64,000 nucleotides of DNA from Sphingomonas abietis (GTDB taxonomy: Bacteria; Pseudomonadota; Alphaproteobacteria; Sphingomonadales; Sphingomonadaceae). Positions within the stretch are counted from its first letter, which is position 1; each line of letters opens with the position of its first letter. The position numbers and the translations under genes were made by a program. The DNA lies in NCBI RefSeq assembly GCF_027625475.1, contig NZ_CP115174.1, forward strand, positions 806,001-870,000. The letters run 5' to 3'. The notes beneath the pieces were generated by a model. It did not search any database and was not told the origin of the DNA. It worked only from the letters and a program-made list of their open reading frames with translations. Positions 32,982 through 42,880 of this stretch are shown here, one piece after another.

Positions 32982-33833
32982 TCAGGCTTCGTCTTCCGGA
33001 AAGTCGGCGGCGAGCGAGACGGCGCGCAGGCCCTCAATCTCCGCCAGACGTTCGGTCATGCGCTTGGTCACCGCCTCATAGCCGAACTTGCCGAGCACGA
33101 GATGGCGGGGCGCATCGGGCTTCAGCGCAATGTCGATCATCGTCTGCGCGGCGCGCACCGGATCGCCGGGCTGGGCGCCGCTATAGCCGCTGGTATCGGC
33201 CATGCGCTTCGCCGCCGTCTCCGCATAATCGGGGATATGGCTCTGGGTCTGTTCGAGCGACCGGCCGGCCCAATCGGTGCGGAACGGCCCCGGCTCGACG
33301 CAGGTGACCTGGATGCCGAGCGGCGACACTTCGAGCTTGAGCGCATCCGACCAGCCTTCGATCGCGTGCTTGGTCGCCGAATAATAGCCCGAGCTGGCGA
33401 AGCCGATCAGGCCGCCGACCGAAGTGATGTTGATGACATGGCCGCTCTTCTGGCGGCGCATGATCGGCAGCACCGCGCGGGTGAGCGCGAACAGGCCGAA
33501 GACATTGGCGTCGAACTGGGCACGGATGCGCGGCTCCTCGCCTTCCTCGACGCTGCTCTGATAGCCGTAGCCGGCATTGTTCACGAGGATGTCGATGCGG
33601 CCGAAATGGGTTTCGGCGGCTTCCACGGCGGCATTGATCTGGCCCTGATCGGTGACGTCGAGGTCGAGCGCCAGCGCGCGATCGGGGGCGATCGCGGCGA
33701 GATCGGCGATGCGATCGCGGCCGCGCGCGGTGATCACGGCGCGCTGGCCCTGCTCGAGCACGAGCCGCGCGAGTTCGCGGCCGAAGCCGGTCGAGCAACC
33801 GGAGATGAACCAGACGGGGGTGTCGTCGGACAT
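32982..33833 (-). CDS. Short-chain dehydrogenase/reductase
   Basis: A 283-residue classical SDR with the cofactor motif SGCSTGFG near residue 11, NNAGYG, the catalytic Ser of NITSVGG and YSATK. It would oxidise or reduce a small alcohol or ketone with NAD(P)(H); the substrate is unknown. The GAGG ribosome site supports the ATG. Arg in TARGRD after the second strand suggests NADP preference, a weak inference. Confidence 0.9.
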   Translation of the reverse strand: MSDDTPVWFISGCSTGFGRELARLVLEQGQRAVITARGRDRIADLAAIAPDRALALDLDVTDQGQINAAVEAAETHFGRIDILVNNAGYGYQSSVEEGEEPRIRAQFDANVFGLFALTRAVLPIMRRQKSGHVINITSVGGLIGFASSGYYSATKHAIEGWSDALKLEVSPLGIQVTCVEPGPFRTDWAGRSLEQTQSHIPDYAETAAKRMADTSGYSGAQPGDPVRAAQTMIDIALKPDAPRHLVLGKFGYEAVTKRMTERLAEIEGLRAVSLAADFPEDEA

Positions 33834-33920
33834 GGAAACCTCATCGGAAAAGGGGTGGCGTTCAATCGCGCGAAGGGCGGCGTCGTTCCCTGGAACGGGT
33901 CGACATTCGATGGGGATGCA

Positions 33921-33998
33921 GGGCTCCTGCGAAAGCAGGAGCCCAGATGAAGCAGCCGCCGCGCCCGAAGCCCTGGGCTCCTGCTTTCGCAGGAGCAC
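33921..33998. repeat. Inverted repeat doublet, family A (GGGCTCCTGC)
   Basis: Two hairpins face each other: GGGCTCCTGC-GAAA-GCAGGAGCCC (33921-33944) and GGGCTCCTGC-TTTC-GCAGGAGCAC (33975-33998). The second is the reverse orientation of the first. This is the layout of a REP doublet. It ends 5 bases from the stop of the flavoprotein gene. The same doublet recurs at 48004-48080. Confidence 0.88.
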
Positions 33999-34003
33999 AA
34001 AAC

Positions 34004-35386
34004 CTAGCCTTTGATTTCGCCCGCGATCGTGGGGATCAGTTCGGCGACGGTCGGGTGGATGTGGACGGTGCGGCGGAGCGTCGCGGCGGTCGCGCCGAGC
34101 TGCATCATGTCGAGGATCGAATGGATCGCCTCGTCGCCGCCCGGCCCCAGGATCGCGCCGCCGAGGATGCGATCGCTGTCGGCATCGACCACGATCTTCA
34201 TCAGGCCCAGCGCCTCGCCCTTCTCGACCGCGCGGCCGACGCGGCTCATCGCCCGCTGCCCGACCTTGATGCGATGGCCCTTCGCGCGGGCCTCGGCCTC
34301 GCTCATGCCGCAGCGGCCGAGCGGCGGATCGACGAACAGCCCGTAGCAGGGCACCCGATCTGTCACCTTGCGATCGGCGCCGTCGAGCATGTTCTCGGCG
34401 ACGATCTCGAAATCATTATAGGCGGTGTGGGTGAAGGCGCCGCGGCCGTTGCAATCGCCCATCGCCCAGATGCCGGGGACGTTGGTGGCCAGCTTGTCGT
34501 CGACCTGGATGTATCCCCGCTCGTCTGTCTCGATGCCGGCCGCGTCGAGCCCGAGATCGTCGGTGTTGGGGCGCCGGCCGACGGCGATCAGCACATGGCT
34601 GCCGATCACCTGGGGTTCGCCGTTCGCGCAGCTGACCCCGCAGGCGACGCCATCGGGATGCGGGGCGAAGGCGATGCATTCGGCATCGAGGCGGAAGGCG
34701 ATGCCCTCCTTCTCCAAGATGTCGTGGATCGCCGCCGAGACGTCCTCGTCCTCGCGCGCGATGATGCGCGGGCCTTTCTCGATCACCGTCACCTGCGCAC
34801 CGAGCCGGCGGAAGCTCTGGGCGAATTCCAGGCCGATATAGGAACCGCCGACCACGATCAGATGGCGCGGCACCGCCTGCAACTGCAGGATCGAGCTGTT
34901 GGTGAGCGGGTCGATCGCGTCCACGCCGGGAAAATCGGGGATGCTCGCCCGGCCGCCGACATTGAGGAAGATCAGCGGCGCGGTGATGTCCTCGCCATCC
35001 CTCTCGTCGCCGACACGGATGCGATCCGGCCCGGTGAAGCGCGCATGGCCGCGGATCAGGGTGACATGCTCCATGCCCTCCAGCCACGCCTCGTTGCCAT
35101 GACGGGAATCGCGCACGACCTTCTGCACGCGCGCGAACACCGCCGGCATGTCGATGCCGATCCCGCCCGCGATGGTGACGCCATAGTCGGCGGCGCGGCG
35201 GGCGAGGTGGGCGGCGTAGGCGGAGGCGACCAGCGTCTTGGTCGGCTTGCAGCCGGTGTTGACGCAGGTGCCGCCGACGAGATGGCGTTCGACGAGCGCG
35301 ACGGTCTTGCCGGCATCGTTCAGCCGACCTGCGAGCGCCGGGCCGGCCTGGCCGGCGCCGACGATGATGGCGTCGAAGCGGCGCAT
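34004..35386 (-). CDS. FAD-dependent pyridine nucleotide-disulfide oxidoreductase (MerA-like)
   Basis: A 460-residue flavoenzyme with an FAD motif VGAGQAG at residues 9-15, the redox-active disulfide GGTCVNTGCKPTK, an NAD(P) motif VVGGSYIGLEFAQ, FAD motif IWAMGDCN and the dimer-interface TVHIHPTVAELIPT with the catalytic His-Pro. It groups with mercuric-reductase-like or dihydrolipoamide-dehydrogenase-like reductases of unknown substrate; there is no N-terminal metal-binding domain and no C-terminal Cys pair, so mercuric reduction is unlikely. Its ATG overlaps the stop of the DUF4126 gene. Confidence 0.88.
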   Translation of the reverse strand: MRRFDAIIVGAGQAGPALAGRLNDAGKTVALVERHLVGGTCVNTGCKPTKTLVASAYAAHLARRAADYGVTIAGGIGIDMPAVFARVQKVVRDSRHGNEAWLEGMEHVTLIRGHARFTGPDRIRVGDERDGEDITAPLIFLNVGGRASIPDFPGVDAIDPLTNSSILQLQAVPRHLIVVGGSYIGLEFAQSFRRLGAQVTVIEKGPRIIAREDEDVSAAIHDILEKEGIAFRLDAECIAFAPHPDGVACGVSCANGEPQVIGSHVLIAVGRRPNTDDLGLDAAGIETDERGYIQVDDKLATNVPGIWAMGDCNGRGAFTHTAYNDFEIVAENMLDGADRKVTDRVPCYGLFVDPPLGRCGMSEAEARAKGHRIKVGQRAMSRVGRAVEKGEALGLMKIVVDADSDRILGGAILGPGGDEAIHSILDMMQLGATAATLRRTVHIHPTVAELIPTIAGEIKG

Positions 35387-35844
35387 CAGAGCCGGCCGAC
35401 GACCGTCAGGGCGAGCAGGAGCGCGACGGCATCCTCGACCAGCGCCGCCGGCAGATCCTTGACGAAGGCACGGGCGAGATTCGCGCGCGCCGCCGATCCG
35501 CCCAGCGTGCCGACCACGGCGCCGACGATGCCGAGCAGCAGGCCCAGCCACCAGATCCCCGCCTGCACACCCACCGCGCCGCCGCACAGCCCGCCGCTGA
35601 CGATACGCGCGCCGAATTGCGGAGGGGGCTTGCGGCTCGGCGTCTTGGGCAGTTTGTCGCTGACGATCTCGCCGAGCGCGAGCAGTGTGAGGATCGGCGC
35701 CGTCCAGCGATAGCCCAGGAAGGCGAGCCAGCTTCCGTCCAGGGTCAGCCAGTGGAGTCGCGCCGCCCAGGCGATGGCGGCGGGCGCCATCATCGTCCTC
35801 AATCCGGCGACGATGCCGATGGCGAACGCAAGGCCGTAAAGCAT
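35386..35844 (-). CDS. DUF4126 family membrane protein
   Basis: A 152-residue protein with three to four hydrophobic segments and the DUF4126 N-terminus (AFAIGIVAGLRTMMAPAAIAW), a middle EIVSDKLPKTPSRKPPPQFGARIVSG and a C-terminal helix ending DAVALLLALTVVGRL. No function is established. It is translationally coupled to the flavoprotein gene (TGATG). Confidence 0.82.
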   Translation of the reverse strand: MLYGLAFAIGIVAGLRTMMAPAAIAWAARLHWLTLDGSWLAFLGYRWTAPILTLLALGEIVSDKLPKTPSRKPPPQFGARIVSGGLCGGAVGVQAGIWWLGLLLGIVGAVVGTLGGSAARANLARAFVKDLPAALVEDAVALLLALTVVGRL

Positions 35845-36000
35845 CGGTATCTCCCGGAGGATTCTGTCATGGCCGTTCCGAACGCGCCGATATCCGTGGT
35901 CCGCAACGGATCGCCACGATAGCCGATCGATACGGACCTGTCACATCCCCGCATGGCGATCCGGAGAAATGATGCATGGCACAACAATGTCGTTTGACAA

Positions 36001-36033
36001 TATCTGCAACGATACTATCTGCGCGGGCAGATA
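36001..36033 (+). promoter_or_regulatory. MarR operator and promoter of the emrAB-type operon
   Basis: TATCTGC-GCGG-GCAGATA (36016-36033) is a perfect 18-bp palindrome, and a further TATCTGC half-site lies at 36001-36007. TTGACA, a plausible -35 box, is at 35994-35999, so the repressor would sit over the core promoter 18 bases before the MarR start codon. Confidence 0.7.
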
Positions 36034-36051
36034 TTTCTGGGGCAGCGCTCA

Positions 36052-36534
36052 ATGGCGGTTCTCACTCTCGACGATTGCTCGGCAAATCGGTCGCCCGGCA
36101 GGCTCTTCCGGCGGATCGACAAGCTGATGTCCGGCTATATCGAGTCGCGTTTCGATGCGCTCGCTATCAGCTTCATGCAATGGATCGCGCTCAAGATCGT
36201 GCGCGAGGGCAAGGCGACGACGGCCGGCGAGCTGGCACGGGAGCTGGCCATCACGACGGGCGCCACCACGCGGATGATCGATGTGCTGGAGGGGCATGGG
36301 CTGCTCGTCCGCGATCGCGGCGGCGCGGATCGGCGGGTGGTGCATCTCGCGCTCACGCCGGCCGGCGCAGAGGCGGTCGGCGCGCTCCAGCATCACGTCG
36401 TTGACGCATGGAATGAGGTATTGGCGGATTTCGATCAGTCCGAGATCGATTTCGTCATCGCAAGTCTCGTTCGTGTTCTGGCCGCCGCAGAGCGCGTGGT
36501 CGGTGCGGACGCTTACAAGGAGGCAACGGAATGA
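36052..36534 (+). CDS. MarR-family transcriptional repressor
   Basis: A 160-residue winged-helix regulator with TAGELARELAITTGATTRMIDVLEGHGLLVRDRGGADRRVVHLALT, the MarR recognition helix and wing, and the long dimerisation helices at both ends. It starts directly after a palindromic operator and overlaps the efflux gene by 4 bases (ATGA). It is expected to repress its own operon until a drug-like ligand binds. Confidence 0.93.
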   Translation: MAVLTLDDCSANRSPGRLFRRIDKLMSGYIESRFDALAISFMQWIALKIVREGKATTAGELARELAITTGATTRMIDVLEGHGLLVRDRGGADRRVVHLALTPAGAEAVGALQHHVVDAWNEVLADFDQSEIDFVIASLVRVLAAAERVVGADAYKEATE

Positions 36535-37976
36535 AGCGCGGGGGAATGAAGCGCGTGATCGCCTATCCGGCCCTGGCGGCGATGCTGCTGGCCGGTTGCG
36601 CGGCGGTCCCCAAGGAGGGGCCGCAGGTGGCGCAGGTGCAGGATGGCACCATCGGGTTGAGCAGCCAGACTGCCACGATCGGGGCCGATTGGTGGAGCGC
36701 GTTCGGCGATCCCCAGCTCGATCGGCTGATCGAAACCGGGCTGGCGGGCAATCCGTCGCTCGCCGGGGCTCTGGCCCGCGTCCGTGCGGCGCAGGCGCAG
36801 ATCGAGGCCGAACATGCCGGGCTGCTGCCCCAGATCAAGGGTGGCGCGCAGCTCAATCGCGGGCGGATCGGGGACCAGTTCCTGCCGGCGCCGATCGGCG
36901 GCAGCGACGTGAACATCGCGATCGCGGACGCCACGCTCGGCTGGGATCTCGATCTGTTCGGGCGCCAGCATTCGGCAGTGCGGCAGGCGGCGGCCTCGGC
37001 CGAGGCGGTGCGGCTCGATGCGGCGGCGGCACGGCTCGCCATCGCGGTGTCGATCGCGCAGACCTATGTCGGCATGGCGCGGGCCGAGCGGCTGATTCAG
37101 GTCGCCGACGGCTTCGTCCAGACCCGTCAGCGCGCGCTCGGCTTCGCCCGTTCGCGGGTCAAGAACCAGCTCGGCAGCCAGTTCGACACCCAGCAGGCCG
37201 AGACCCTGCTCGCCCAGGCGCAGCAGGCGCGCACCCAGGCGGTGCAGCAGCGCGACGTGCTGATCCACGCCATCGCCGCGCTGGTCGGGCGCGGGGCGGA
37301 TTTCTATCCGCAGGTCGCGACGCCGACGCTCGTGCTCGATCATGCGCCGGCGGTGCCGCAGCTGCTGCCCGCCGATCTGCTCGGCCGCCGGCCGGATCTG
37401 CTCGCCGGGCAGGCGCGGATCGATGCCGCCGTGCAGGGCCGCAAGGTCGCGCGGGCGTCGTTCCTGCCCGATGTCAGCATTTCGGCGCTGGCCGGGCTGA
37501 CCTCGATCGGGTTGGGCGGCTTCTTCACCGGCGGCGCCTTCTCCTACAGCGCCGGCCCCGCGCTTAGCCTGCCGATCTTCGAGGGCGGCAAGCTGCGTGC
37601 GCAATATCGCACCGCCACCGCCGATCTCGACGGTGCGGTCGCCGACTACGACAATGATGTGCTGGGCGCGGTGCGCGAGGCATCGGATGCGATCACCAAC
37701 GTGCGCGCGTCCGACGAAGCGCTCGCCGAACAGGGCCGCGTCGTGCAGGGCCTGCGCGATACCGTGCGGCTCGATCAGGTGCGCGTCCGCACCGGGCTTG
37801 GCTCGCAGCTCGACTCGATCGATTCGGGCTTCCGCCTGCTCCAGGCCGAGCAGGATCTCGTCGGTCTGCAGGCCGACGCGCTGACCCGCCGCGTCCAGCT
37901 GATCGCCGCTTTGGGCGGCGGCTTCGATCCCACCAGGCCGCTCGCCGCGGCTCCCGTTCCGGACACCAAGTCATGA
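36531..37976 (+). CDS. NodT-family outer membrane efflux lipoprotein
   Basis: A 481-residue TolC/OprM-type channel with lipobox LLAGC, the WWSAFGDPQL motif, LGWDLDLFGRQH, and the repeat RRPDLLAGQARIDAAVQGRKVARASFLPDVSI. It would pair with the EmrAB pump encoded next, as the outer membrane exit. It is a different branch from the channel at 19492, with only the family framework in common. Confidence 0.93.
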   Translation: MKRGGMKRVIAYPALAAMLLAGCAAVPKEGPQVAQVQDGTIGLSSQTATIGADWWSAFGDPQLDRLIETGLAGNPSLAGALARVRAAQAQIEAEHAGLLPQIKGGAQLNRGRIGDQFLPAPIGGSDVNIAIADATLGWDLDLFGRQHSAVRQAAASAEAVRLDAAAARLAIAVSIAQTYVGMARAERLIQVADGFVQTRQRALGFARSRVKNQLGSQFDTQQAETLLAQAQQARTQAVQQRDVLIHAIAALVGRGADFYPQVATPTLVLDHAPAVPQLLPADLLGRRPDLLAGQARIDAAVQGRKVARASFLPDVSISALAGLTSIGLGGFFTGGAFSYSAGPALSLPIFEGGKLRAQYRTATADLDGAVADYDNDVLGAVREASDAITNVRASDEALAEQGRVVQGLRDTVRLDQVRVRTGLGSQLDSIDSGFRLLQAEQDLVGLQADALTRRVQLIAALGGGFDPTRPLAAAPVPDTKS

Positions 37977-38011
37977 CCGATAACAACTCGCCCCTCGACA
38001 GGGAGGACAGC

Positions 38012-39226
38012 ATGGCCACAAACGACGCCACCCCGACCGCAGCGCAGACCGCCGCGATGGCCCGGCCCGACGTGCCGCCGCCGCCGCCGGCGCCGCCGAA
38101 AAACCGGGCGCGCCGCACCGGCTTCCTGATCCTCGGGCTCGTTCTGCTGGTCGCAGCGATCGTCTATGGCGTCATGCTGCTGCTCGCGCCGCCGAGCGAG
38201 GAAACCGACGACTCCTATGTCGGCGGCAACGTCGTCGCGATCACCGCGCGCGAAGGCGGCACCGTGCTCGCGCTCCATGCCGACAACACCCAGGCGGTGA
38301 AGGCAGGCGATCCGCTGATCGACCTCGATCCGGCGACGGAGCAGGTCCAGCTCGCCTCGGCCGAGGCCGATCTCGGCCGGGCGGTGCGGATGTTCCGCTC
38401 CAACAACTCGTCGGTCGACGAGGCGCAGGCGGAAATCGCGACCGCGCAGGCCGACGTCCAGCGCGCGCAGAATGATTTCACCCGCCGCCAGGCCGCCGCC
38501 AAGGACGGCGCGGTCTCGGGCGAGGAAGTGAGCCATGCCGCCGACGCGCTGACCACCGCGCGGGCGTCGCTGAACCTCGCGCAGGCCAAGCGCGCGCAGG
38601 CATCGAGCGTGGTGCAGGGCACCAGCGTGTCCGACAACCCGGCGGTGCTCGCCGCGATCGCCAATGTGCGGCGCGCCGCGATCAGCCTCGCCTACATGCA
38701 CATCAGCGCGCCGGTGAGCGGCGTCGTCGCCCAGCGCACCGTCCAGCTCGGCCAGCGCGTCGCCCCCGGTACGCCGCTGATGGCGGTGGTGCCGCTCGAC
38801 AGCCTGTGGGTCGAGGCCAACTTCCGCGAGACCCAGCTCCAGCATCTGCGGGTCGGCCAGCCGGCCACGATCCGCGCCGACGTCTATGGCAAGGCGGTGA
38901 CCTTCCACGGCAAGCTGCTCGGCCTCGGCGCCGGCTCGGGTAACGCCTTCTCGCTGCTGCCGCCGCAGAACGCATCGGGCAACTGGATCAAGATCGTCCA
39001 GCGCGTCCCGGTGCGCATCGCGCTCGATCCCAACGAGCTGCGCCGCAATCCGCTGCGCGTCGGCCTCTCGGTGGACGCGACGGTCGATACCTCGGTGCGG
39101 AGCGGCCCGATGGTGGCGAGCGCCACGGCGCCTGCCGGCGGCGTCCAGCAGAGCATCGACGGCGGCCCGCAGGTCGAGGCCCGGATCCGCCAGATCATCG
39201 CCGAGAACATGGGACGCGGCCGGTGA
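38012..39226 (+). CDS. EmrA-type periplasmic adaptor
   Basis: A 404-residue adaptor: Pro-rich cytoplasmic N-terminus, membrane helix (TGFLILGLVLLVAAIVYGVM), TDDSYVGGNVV, lipoyl halves split by a long coiled-coil hairpin (about residues 95-210) and a beta-barrel with VEANFRETQLQHLRVGQPA, typical of EmrA. It connects EmrB to the outer membrane channel. The start follows GGGAGG at 7 bases; an upstream ATG at 37973 overlapping the previous stop is the alternative (417 residues). Confidence 0.92.
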   Translation: MATNDATPTAAQTAAMARPDVPPPPPAPPKNRARRTGFLILGLVLLVAAIVYGVMLLLAPPSEETDDSYVGGNVVAITAREGGTVLALHADNTQAVKAGDPLIDLDPATEQVQLASAEADLGRAVRMFRSNNSSVDEAQAEIATAQADVQRAQNDFTRRQAAAKDGAVSGEEVSHAADALTTARASLNLAQAKRAQASSVVQGTSVSDNPAVLAAIANVRRAAISLAYMHISAPVSGVVAQRTVQLGQRVAPGTPLMAVVPLDSLWVEANFRETQLQHLRVGQPATIRADVYGKAVTFHGKLLGLGAGSGNAFSLLPPQNASGNWIKIVQRVPVRIALDPNELRRNPLRVGLSVDATVDTSVRSGPMVASATAPAGGVQQSIDGGPQVEARIRQIIAENMGRGR

Positions 39227-40788
39227 GCGGGCCTCGGGCGGGCGGGGGGGCGGCCGCACCGGCGGTGCCTGCCCCGCTCGCCGGGATCGCGCTCGCCATC
39301 ACCGCGCTGGCGCTGGCGCTCGGCACCTTCATGCAGGTGCTGGACGGCACCATCGCCAACGTCTCGCTGCCCACGATCGCCGGCAATCTCGGCGTATCGA
39401 CCGACAACGGCACTTGGGTGATCACCAGCTTCGCCTGCGCCAACGGCGTGACGGTGCCGCTGACCGGCTGGCTGATGGCCCGCTTCGGCGTGGTCCGCAC
39501 CTTCTGCGTCTCGGTGCTGGCGTTCACCCTCACCTCGCTGCTGTGCGGGATCGCCTGGAGCCTGCCGTCGCTGATCATCTTCCGCCTGCTGCAGGGCGCC
39601 TGTTCGGGGCCGATGATTCCCGGCAGCCAGGCGCTGCTGATCTCGATCTTTCCGGCACACAAGCGCGGCACCGCGCTGTCGATCTGGTCGATGACCACGC
39701 TCACCGCGCCGGTGCTCGGCCCGGTGCTGGGCGGCTATATCTCGGACAATTACCACTGGGGCTGGATCTTCCTGATCAACGTGCCGGTGGGCCTGATCGC
39801 CGCGGCGATCAGCTGGCGCTCGCTCAAGACCCGCGAGACGCCGACCCGCAAGATGCCGATCGATACCGTCGGCCTGATCCTGCTCGCCTTCTGGGTGTTC
39901 AGCCTGCAGACCATGCTGGACCTCGGCAAGGATCGCGATTGGTTCAACAATCCGATGATCGTGGTGCTGACGATCTTCGCGGTCGTGGGCTTCGTGGCAT
40001 GGATGATCTGGGAGCTGACCGACAAGCAGCCGGCCGTCGATCTGACGCTGTTCAAGGAGCGCAACTTCAGCTTCGGCGTGCTCGCCTTGTGCCTAGGCTA
40101 TGCGTTGCTGTTCGCCAACAACCTGCTGCTGCCTTTGTGGCTCCAGGAATATATGGGCTATACGGCGACATGGGCCGGGCTCGTCGCGGCGCCGTCCGGC
40201 ATGGTGGCGGTGGCGATGACGCCGTTCATCGGCAGGATGGCGGGCGTCGATGCGCGCTGGCTGGCGACGGCGGCGTTCATCTCCTACGCCGGCTCCTTCT
40301 TCATGCGGTCGCATTACACGCCCGATGCGAGTTTCTGGACGCTGACCTTCCCGCTGCTGTTGCAGGGCGTGGCGATGAGCACCTTCTTCGTGCCCTTGCT
40401 CAACATCACGTTCGACGGCATCGCGCCGCAGCGCCTGCCGTCGGCCAGCGGCATCTCGAACTTCGCGCGCATCACCGCGGGCAGTTTCGCGGCGTCGATC
40501 ATCACGACTTACTGGGATCGCCGCGAGGCGCTGCACCAGACCCGGCTGGTGGAGGGCGCGAACGACTTCTCGCCAATCTACCAGCAGGCGACCCAGCAGT
40601 TGCAGGCGGCGGGCATGAGCCCGTTGCAGGCGGCAGGATCGGTGATGCGGCAGGTGATCGATCAGGCCTATCTGCTGAGCTCGATCGAACTGTTCTGGAT
40701 CTGCGGCTGGATGGCGGTGGTGATGATCCCCGTGGTCTGGATGTGCCGTCGCCCGGCGCCGAGCAAGGTGGTCCACGCGGCGGATTAA
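39223..40788 (+). CDS. EmrB-type MFS multidrug efflux transporter (DHA2 family)
   Basis: A 521-residue, 14-helix drug:H+ antiporter with the DHA2 motif LDGTIANVSLPTIAGNLG near the N-terminus, WVITSF, GWLMARFGVVRTF (motif A), FRLLQGACSGPMIPGSQA and the motif C block LGPVLGGYI. GTG start overlapping the emrA stop. The MarR, NodT, EmrA, EmrB order forms one drug-efflux operon under repressor control. Confidence 0.94.
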   Translation: MSGPRAGGGAAAPAVPAPLAGIALAITALALALGTFMQVLDGTIANVSLPTIAGNLGVSTDNGTWVITSFACANGVTVPLTGWLMARFGVVRTFCVSVLAFTLTSLLCGIAWSLPSLIIFRLLQGACSGPMIPGSQALLISIFPAHKRGTALSIWSMTTLTAPVLGPVLGGYISDNYHWGWIFLINVPVGLIAAAISWRSLKTRETPTRKMPIDTVGLILLAFWVFSLQTMLDLGKDRDWFNNPMIVVLTIFAVVGFVAWMIWELTDKQPAVDLTLFKERNFSFGVLALCLGYALLFANNLLLPLWLQEYMGYTATWAGLVAAPSGMVAVAMTPFIGRMAGVDARWLATAAFISYAGSFFMRSHYTPDASFWTLTFPLLLQGVAMSTFFVPLLNITFDGIAPQRLPSASGISNFARITAGSFAASIITTYWDRREALHQTRLVEGANDFSPIYQQATQQLQAAGMSPLQAAGSVMRQVIDQAYLLSSIELFWICGWMAVVMIPVVWMCRRPAPSKVVHAAD

Positions 40789-40809
40789 GAGGGTATCGAG
40801 CATTTCACG

Positions 40810-40900
40810 AGAACCGTTCGTCCCGAGCGACATCGAGGGACAGGATGCAGGCGCAGCCTGTGAAGCGCCTACCTCGACTTCGCTCGGCACGAACGGTTCT
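40810..40900. repeat. Inverted intergenic repeat, family D (GAACCGTTCGT)
   Basis: AGAACCGTTCGTCCCGAGCG and the following CATCGAGG (40810-40838) are mirrored by CCTCGACTTCGCTCGGCACG and AACGGTTCT (40872-40900), about 25 of 29 pairs. It separates the convergent emrB and bioA genes and could end both transcripts. Confidence 0.82.
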
Positions 40901-41026
40901 GATCCAGCGCTTGATGCGCCCCGAGATCATCCGGCGGAGCGGCCATGCCGCCGCCGGGTGCGGCACCGGCCCGCTCATCCCCCTCCCCGGAGCGGGCCGG
41001 TGCATGATTTCACGCGACGAGGGGGA

Positions 41027-42262
41027 TTACGCGAAGCGCCGCGCGGCCTCCGCAATGGCATCGTAGATCCGATCGAGATCGGCCTCGTCGATGCAGTAAG
41101 GCGGCATGACGTAGACATTATTGCCCATCGGGCGGACCAGCAGGTCGCGATCGCGGAAATGCGCCGCCAGCGCCGGGCCGATGCCGGCGAGATAGCCTTC
41201 GCCGCCGCCGATCTCGCACGCCGCGATGGTGCCCAGCAGGCGGGGGTTGCGGACGCCCTCCAGCGCGAAGATCCGCTCCGCCTGCCGGGCGGCGAGGGTG
41301 GCGATGCGGTGTCGCACCGGCTCCTCGCGCCACACCGCCAGATTGGCGAGGGCTGCCGCGCAGGCGATCGGATTGGCGGTGTAGCTGGACGAGTGGAAGA
41401 ACATCTTCGCCTTGTCGGTCGAGAGATGCGCGTCGAAGATCTCGGCGGTCGCCATCGTCACCGCCAGCGGGATCGCGCCGCCGGTCAGCCCCTTGGAGAG
41501 GCAGAGGATATCCGGCACCACATCGGCCTGCTCGCACGCCAGCAGCGTGCCGGTGCGGCCCCAGCCGGTCATCACCTCGTCGGCGATGAACAGCACGCCA
41601 TGGCGGCCGCAGATCGCGCGCATCTCCGCCAGCACGGCGGCGGAGTAGAACAGCATCCCGCCGGCGCCCAGCACCAGCGGCTCGACGATCAGCGCGGCCG
41701 GCCTGTCGCGGCACGCCGCCTCCAGCGCGTCGAGCGTCGCCCGGCCATCGCCGGTCGGAAAGGGCAGGGTGCCGACGTCGAACAGCAGCGGCGTATAGGC
41801 CTGGTTGTAGACCCCGCGCGCACCGACTGACATGCCGCCGATCGTGTCACCATGATAGCCATGCTCCAGCGTCAGGATGCGGTGGCGCGGCTCGCCCCGG
41901 TTGAGCCAGTAACCCAACGCCATCTTGAGCGCGACCTCGACCGAGGTGGAACCCGAATCCGAATAGAAGACATGCTGCAGCGGCGCGGGCATGATTTCGG
42001 TCAGGCCGCGCGCGAGCGCCTCGGCGGGCTCATGGGTCCAGCCCGCGAAGATGATCTGATCGAGCCTCTCGGCCTGATCGCGGATCGCGGCGACGATGCG
42101 CGGATGGCGGTGGCCATGCGTCGTCACCCACCAGGACGAGATCGCATCGATGATCCGCCGCCCGTCGCTGGTGTAGAGCGCGGCGCCCTCGGCGCGCTCG
42201 ACCAGCGGGATCGGCTCGTTCAGCCCATGCTGGGTGAAGGGATGCCAGACCGGCGAGGTCAT
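41027..42262 (-). CDS. bioA: Adenosylmethionine-8-amino-7-oxononanoate aminotransferase
   Basis: A 411-residue PLP enzyme of biotin synthesis that converts KAPA to DAPA with SAM as amino donor. Visible are [60 protein letters not shown] and the PLP lysine in [15 protein letters not shown]. Last gene of the bio operon, with a 4-base overlap with bioD. Confidence 0.95.
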   Translation of the reverse strand: MTSPVWHPFTQHGLNEPIPLVERAEGAALYTSDGRRIIDAISSWWVTTHGHRHPRIVAAIRDQAERLDQIIFAGWTHEPAEALARGLTEIMPAPLQHVFYSDSGSTSVEVALKMALGYWLNRGEPRHRILTLEHGYHGDTIGGMSVGARGVYNQAYTPLLFDVGTLPFPTGDGRATLDALEAACRDRPAALIVEPLVLGAGGMLFYSAAVLAEMRAICGRHGVLFIADEVMTGWGRTGTLLACEQADVVPDILCLSKGLTGGAIPLAVTMATAEIFDAHLSTDKAKMFFHSSSYTANPIACAAALANLAVWREEPVRHRIATLAARQAERIFALEGVRNPRLLGTIAACEIGGGEGYLAGIGPALAAHFRDRDLLVRPMGNNVYVMPPYCIDEADLDRIYDAIAEAARRFA

Positions 42263-42870
42263 CGGAAATCCTCCAACCGGAAATGCGCGGCAAAGGCAGC
42301 GGCGAGGCGGTCGGCATCGAGCGGATCGAGTATCGGCAGCCGCCCGAGCCGCTTCACCCCGGCGATCGCGCAGATCGTCGCTTCGTTGTCCTCGTTCGCC
42401 TCGCCGACGAAGGCGACGCCGAGGATCGGCACGGCGCGGGCGCGCAGCGCCTCGATCGAGAGCAGGCTGTGGTTGATCGTGCCGAGCCCGGTGCGCGCCA
42501 CCAGCACCACCGGCAGCGCCCAGCGCGCGAACAGATCGGCATAGAGCAGGGTGCGCGTCACCGGCACCAGCACGCCGCCGGCGCCCTCGATGATCAGTGG
42601 ATCGTCGGCAGGCGGCACGAGCCGCGCCGGATCGATCGCCACGCCGTCCAGCTCGGCGGCGCGGTGGGGGGAGAGCGGCTCGGTCAGCCGATAGGCTTCG
42701 GGCAGGATGCGGGTGACGCCCAATGTCGCGACCGTCTCGCCATCGGCGCCGTCGAGCAGGCCGGACTGGATCGGCTTCCAGTAGGTCGCGCCGAGCGCGC
42801 GGGTGAGGGCGGCGGCGAACACGGTCTTGCCGATGCCGGTGTCGGTGCCGGTGACGACGATACGGCTCAT
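42259..42870 (-). CDS. bioD: Dethiobiotin synthetase
   Basis: A 203-residue ATP-dependent carboxylase closing the ureido ring of dethiobiotin. The P-loop is [10 protein letters not shown] (residues 9-18), KPIQSG follows, and [10 protein letters not shown] and the [15 protein letters not shown] region are typical. It lies between bioC and bioA. Confidence 0.95.
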   Translation of the reverse strand: MSRIVVTGTDTGIGKTVFAAALTRALGATYWKPIQSGLLDGADGETVATLGVTRILPEAYRLTEPLSPHRAAELDGVAIDPARLVPPADDPLIIEGAGGVLVPVTRTLLYADLFARWALPVVLVARTGLGTINHSLLSIEALRARAVPILGVAFVGEANEDNEATICAIAGVKRLGRLPILDPLDADRLAAAFAAHFRLEDFR

Positions 42871-42880
42871 GCGGGGCGGC

